DNA from: Mesorhizobium sp. M1E.F.Ca.ET.045.02.1.1 | GTDB taxonomy: Bacteria; Pseudomonadota; Alphaproteobacteria; Rhizobiales; Rhizobiaceae | Assembly (NCBI RefSeq): GCF_003952485.1 | Contig: NZ_CP034447.1 | Coordinates: forward strand, 1,736,001-1,800,000 | Length of the DNA stretch: 64,000 bases | Reading direction: 5' to 3' | The notes under the pieces: generated by a model | What the model was told of the DNA's origin: nothing | What the model saw: only the letters and a program-made list of their open reading frames with translations | Database searches by the model: none | Made by a program: the position numbers and the translations under genes | Part shown: one piece after another, positions 63,312-64,000 of the stretch | Position numbering within the stretch: the first letter of the stretch is position 1 | Layout: every line of letters starts with the position of its first letter

Positions 63312-63842
63312 CTAGCCCACCATCTTGCCCGGCGCTTTCTCCCTGGCGAGCTTCTTGAATTTCTTCACCACCATGTCGCGCTTCAGCTTCGAGATGTGGT
63401 CGATGAACAGCACGCCGTTGAGATGGTCGATCTCGTGCTGCAGGCAGGTCGCCATCAGGCCTTCGGCCTCAATCTCCTGCAGCTTGCCGTCGCGATCGAG
63501 ATATTTCACGCGCACGGCGGCGGGGCGCTCGACCTCGGCGTAGTAGTCGGGGATCGACAGGCAGCCTTCCTCATAGACCGAGCGCTGGTCCGAGCTTACG
63601 AGGATTTCCGGATTGATGAAGACATGCGGCGCGGGCGGCTCACCTTCCTTGGCGAGGTCGATGACCAGCAAGCGCCGCGGCTCGCCGACCTGGATCGCGG
63701 CCAGCCCGATCCCCGGCGCGTCATACATGGTCTCCAGCATGTCGTCGGCGAGCTTGCGCAAATCGCCGTCAACGCGCTCGACCGGTTTGGAAACCTGGCG
63801 CAGGATGGGATCGGGAAGGATGATGAGCGGCTTGATCGACAT
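63312..63842 (-). CDS. def: Peptide deformylase
   Basis: The 176-residue metalloenzyme removes the formyl group from new proteins. Motif 1 is [10 protein letters not shown], motif 2 [11 protein letters not shown] with metal ligand Cys94, and motif 3 [10 protein letters not shown] with His136, Glu137 and His140. The length and C-terminal basic tail are standard for type I. It pairs in function with fmt downstream. Confidence 0.97.
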   Translation of the reverse strand: MSIKPLIILPDPILRQVSKPVERVDGDLRKLADDMLETMYDAPGIGLAAIQVGEPRRLLVIDLAKEGEPPAPHVFINPEILVSSDQRSVYEEGCLSIPDYYAEVERPAAVRVKYLDRDGKLQEIEAEGLMATCLQHEIDHLNGVLFIDHISKLKRDMVVKKFKKLAREKAPGKMVG

Positions 63843-63945
63843 GGCGTCTCACCTAAGACGTCGTTGGAAAAGCGTCAACGGGGGCGGCTGCGACCTGTTC
63901 ACGTTTTGATCTGTTTCAGCGGGCCGAATCGGCTATGCTGCCCGC

Positions 63946-64000
63946 ATGAACGACATGACCTCGATCCTTTCGCAACCGGTCGCGCGGCTCGGCGCCACCA
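63946..64000 (+). CDS. Start of a gene cut by the window end (possibly rmuC)
   Basis: An ATG at 63946 opens a frame (MNDMTSILSQPVARLGAT) that runs out of the window. It is divergent from def. A DNA recombination protein RmuC gene is often found beside def in rhizobia, which is the only reason for that suggestion. Eighteen codons are too few to identify it. Confidence 0.4.
   Translation, partial: MNDMTSILSQPVARLGAT

Overview
The window is chromosomal DNA of a GC-rich alphaproteobacterium of the Rhizobiales, most like Mesorhizobium or a close relative. The evidence is the codon use, the rpmH-rnpA-yidC-engB / argB / dapD-dapE-truA-fmt-def housekeeping backbone, and several families of dispersed palindromic intergenic repeats of the kind common in rhizobia. 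There is no rRNA, CRISPR array, transposase, integrase or recognisable prophage. One tRNA (Arg, anticodon ACG) is present.

Layout. 1-7.3 kb: a LysR regulator cut by the window edge, a cytochrome b561/YceI pair, a Gfo/Idh/MocA oxidoreductase, an FAD-binding dehydrogenase, a small protein with an ECF sigma factor carrying a SnoaL-like tail, and a Pr6Pr membrane protein. 7.7-15.3 kb: a helix-turn-helix gene translationally coupled to a six-subunit hydrogenase-4-like operon. Its large subunit has lost all four cysteines that hold the NiFe centre, so it fits the energy-converting-hydrogenase-related (Ehr) complexes of unknown reaction. 15.4-20.3 kb: a LysR regulator divergent from an FAD-linked oxidase and an MFS transporter, then adhP behind an FNR/FixK-type palindrome. 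20.3-26.3 kb: tRNA-Arg, a histidine kinase, then rpmH, rnpA, yidC, an acetyltransferase and engB.

26.7-37.6 kb: accessory genes lying between engB and argB. They are an ftsK-like gene with a frameshift just before its Walker A motif, a TetR-controlled EmrAB efflux pair with two matching operators, msrB, a secreted fasciclin protein beside a SigK/RskA-like sigma/anti-sigma pair, and an amidase. 37.7-50.2 kb: argB, a BchE-like cobalamin radical SAM protein, an unusual methyltransferase, a GGDEF-EAL protein, an Lrp regulator divergent from phhA, a MarR regulator divergent from a 55-residue membrane peptide, a GMC dehydrogenase coupled to a 57-residue twin-arginine peptide, a diguanylate cyclase and a pyrimidine nucleotidase.

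50.3-54 kb: three adjacent genes for secreted Asn/Gly-rich repeat proteins (9-residue unit N-x-G-x-F-N-G-N-x), divergent from a sensor-less histidine kinase and a NarL-type response regulator. This is the most system-like novelty in the window together with the Ehr operon. 54-64 kb: a LOG-family protein, dapD, a DUF805 pair, panE, dapE, truA, a GNAT acetyltransferase, fmt, an orphan FitA/VapB-like antitoxin with the deleted remnant of its PIN toxin, def, and the start of one more gene.

Functional calls rest on reading the translated sequence by eye. No database search was run.
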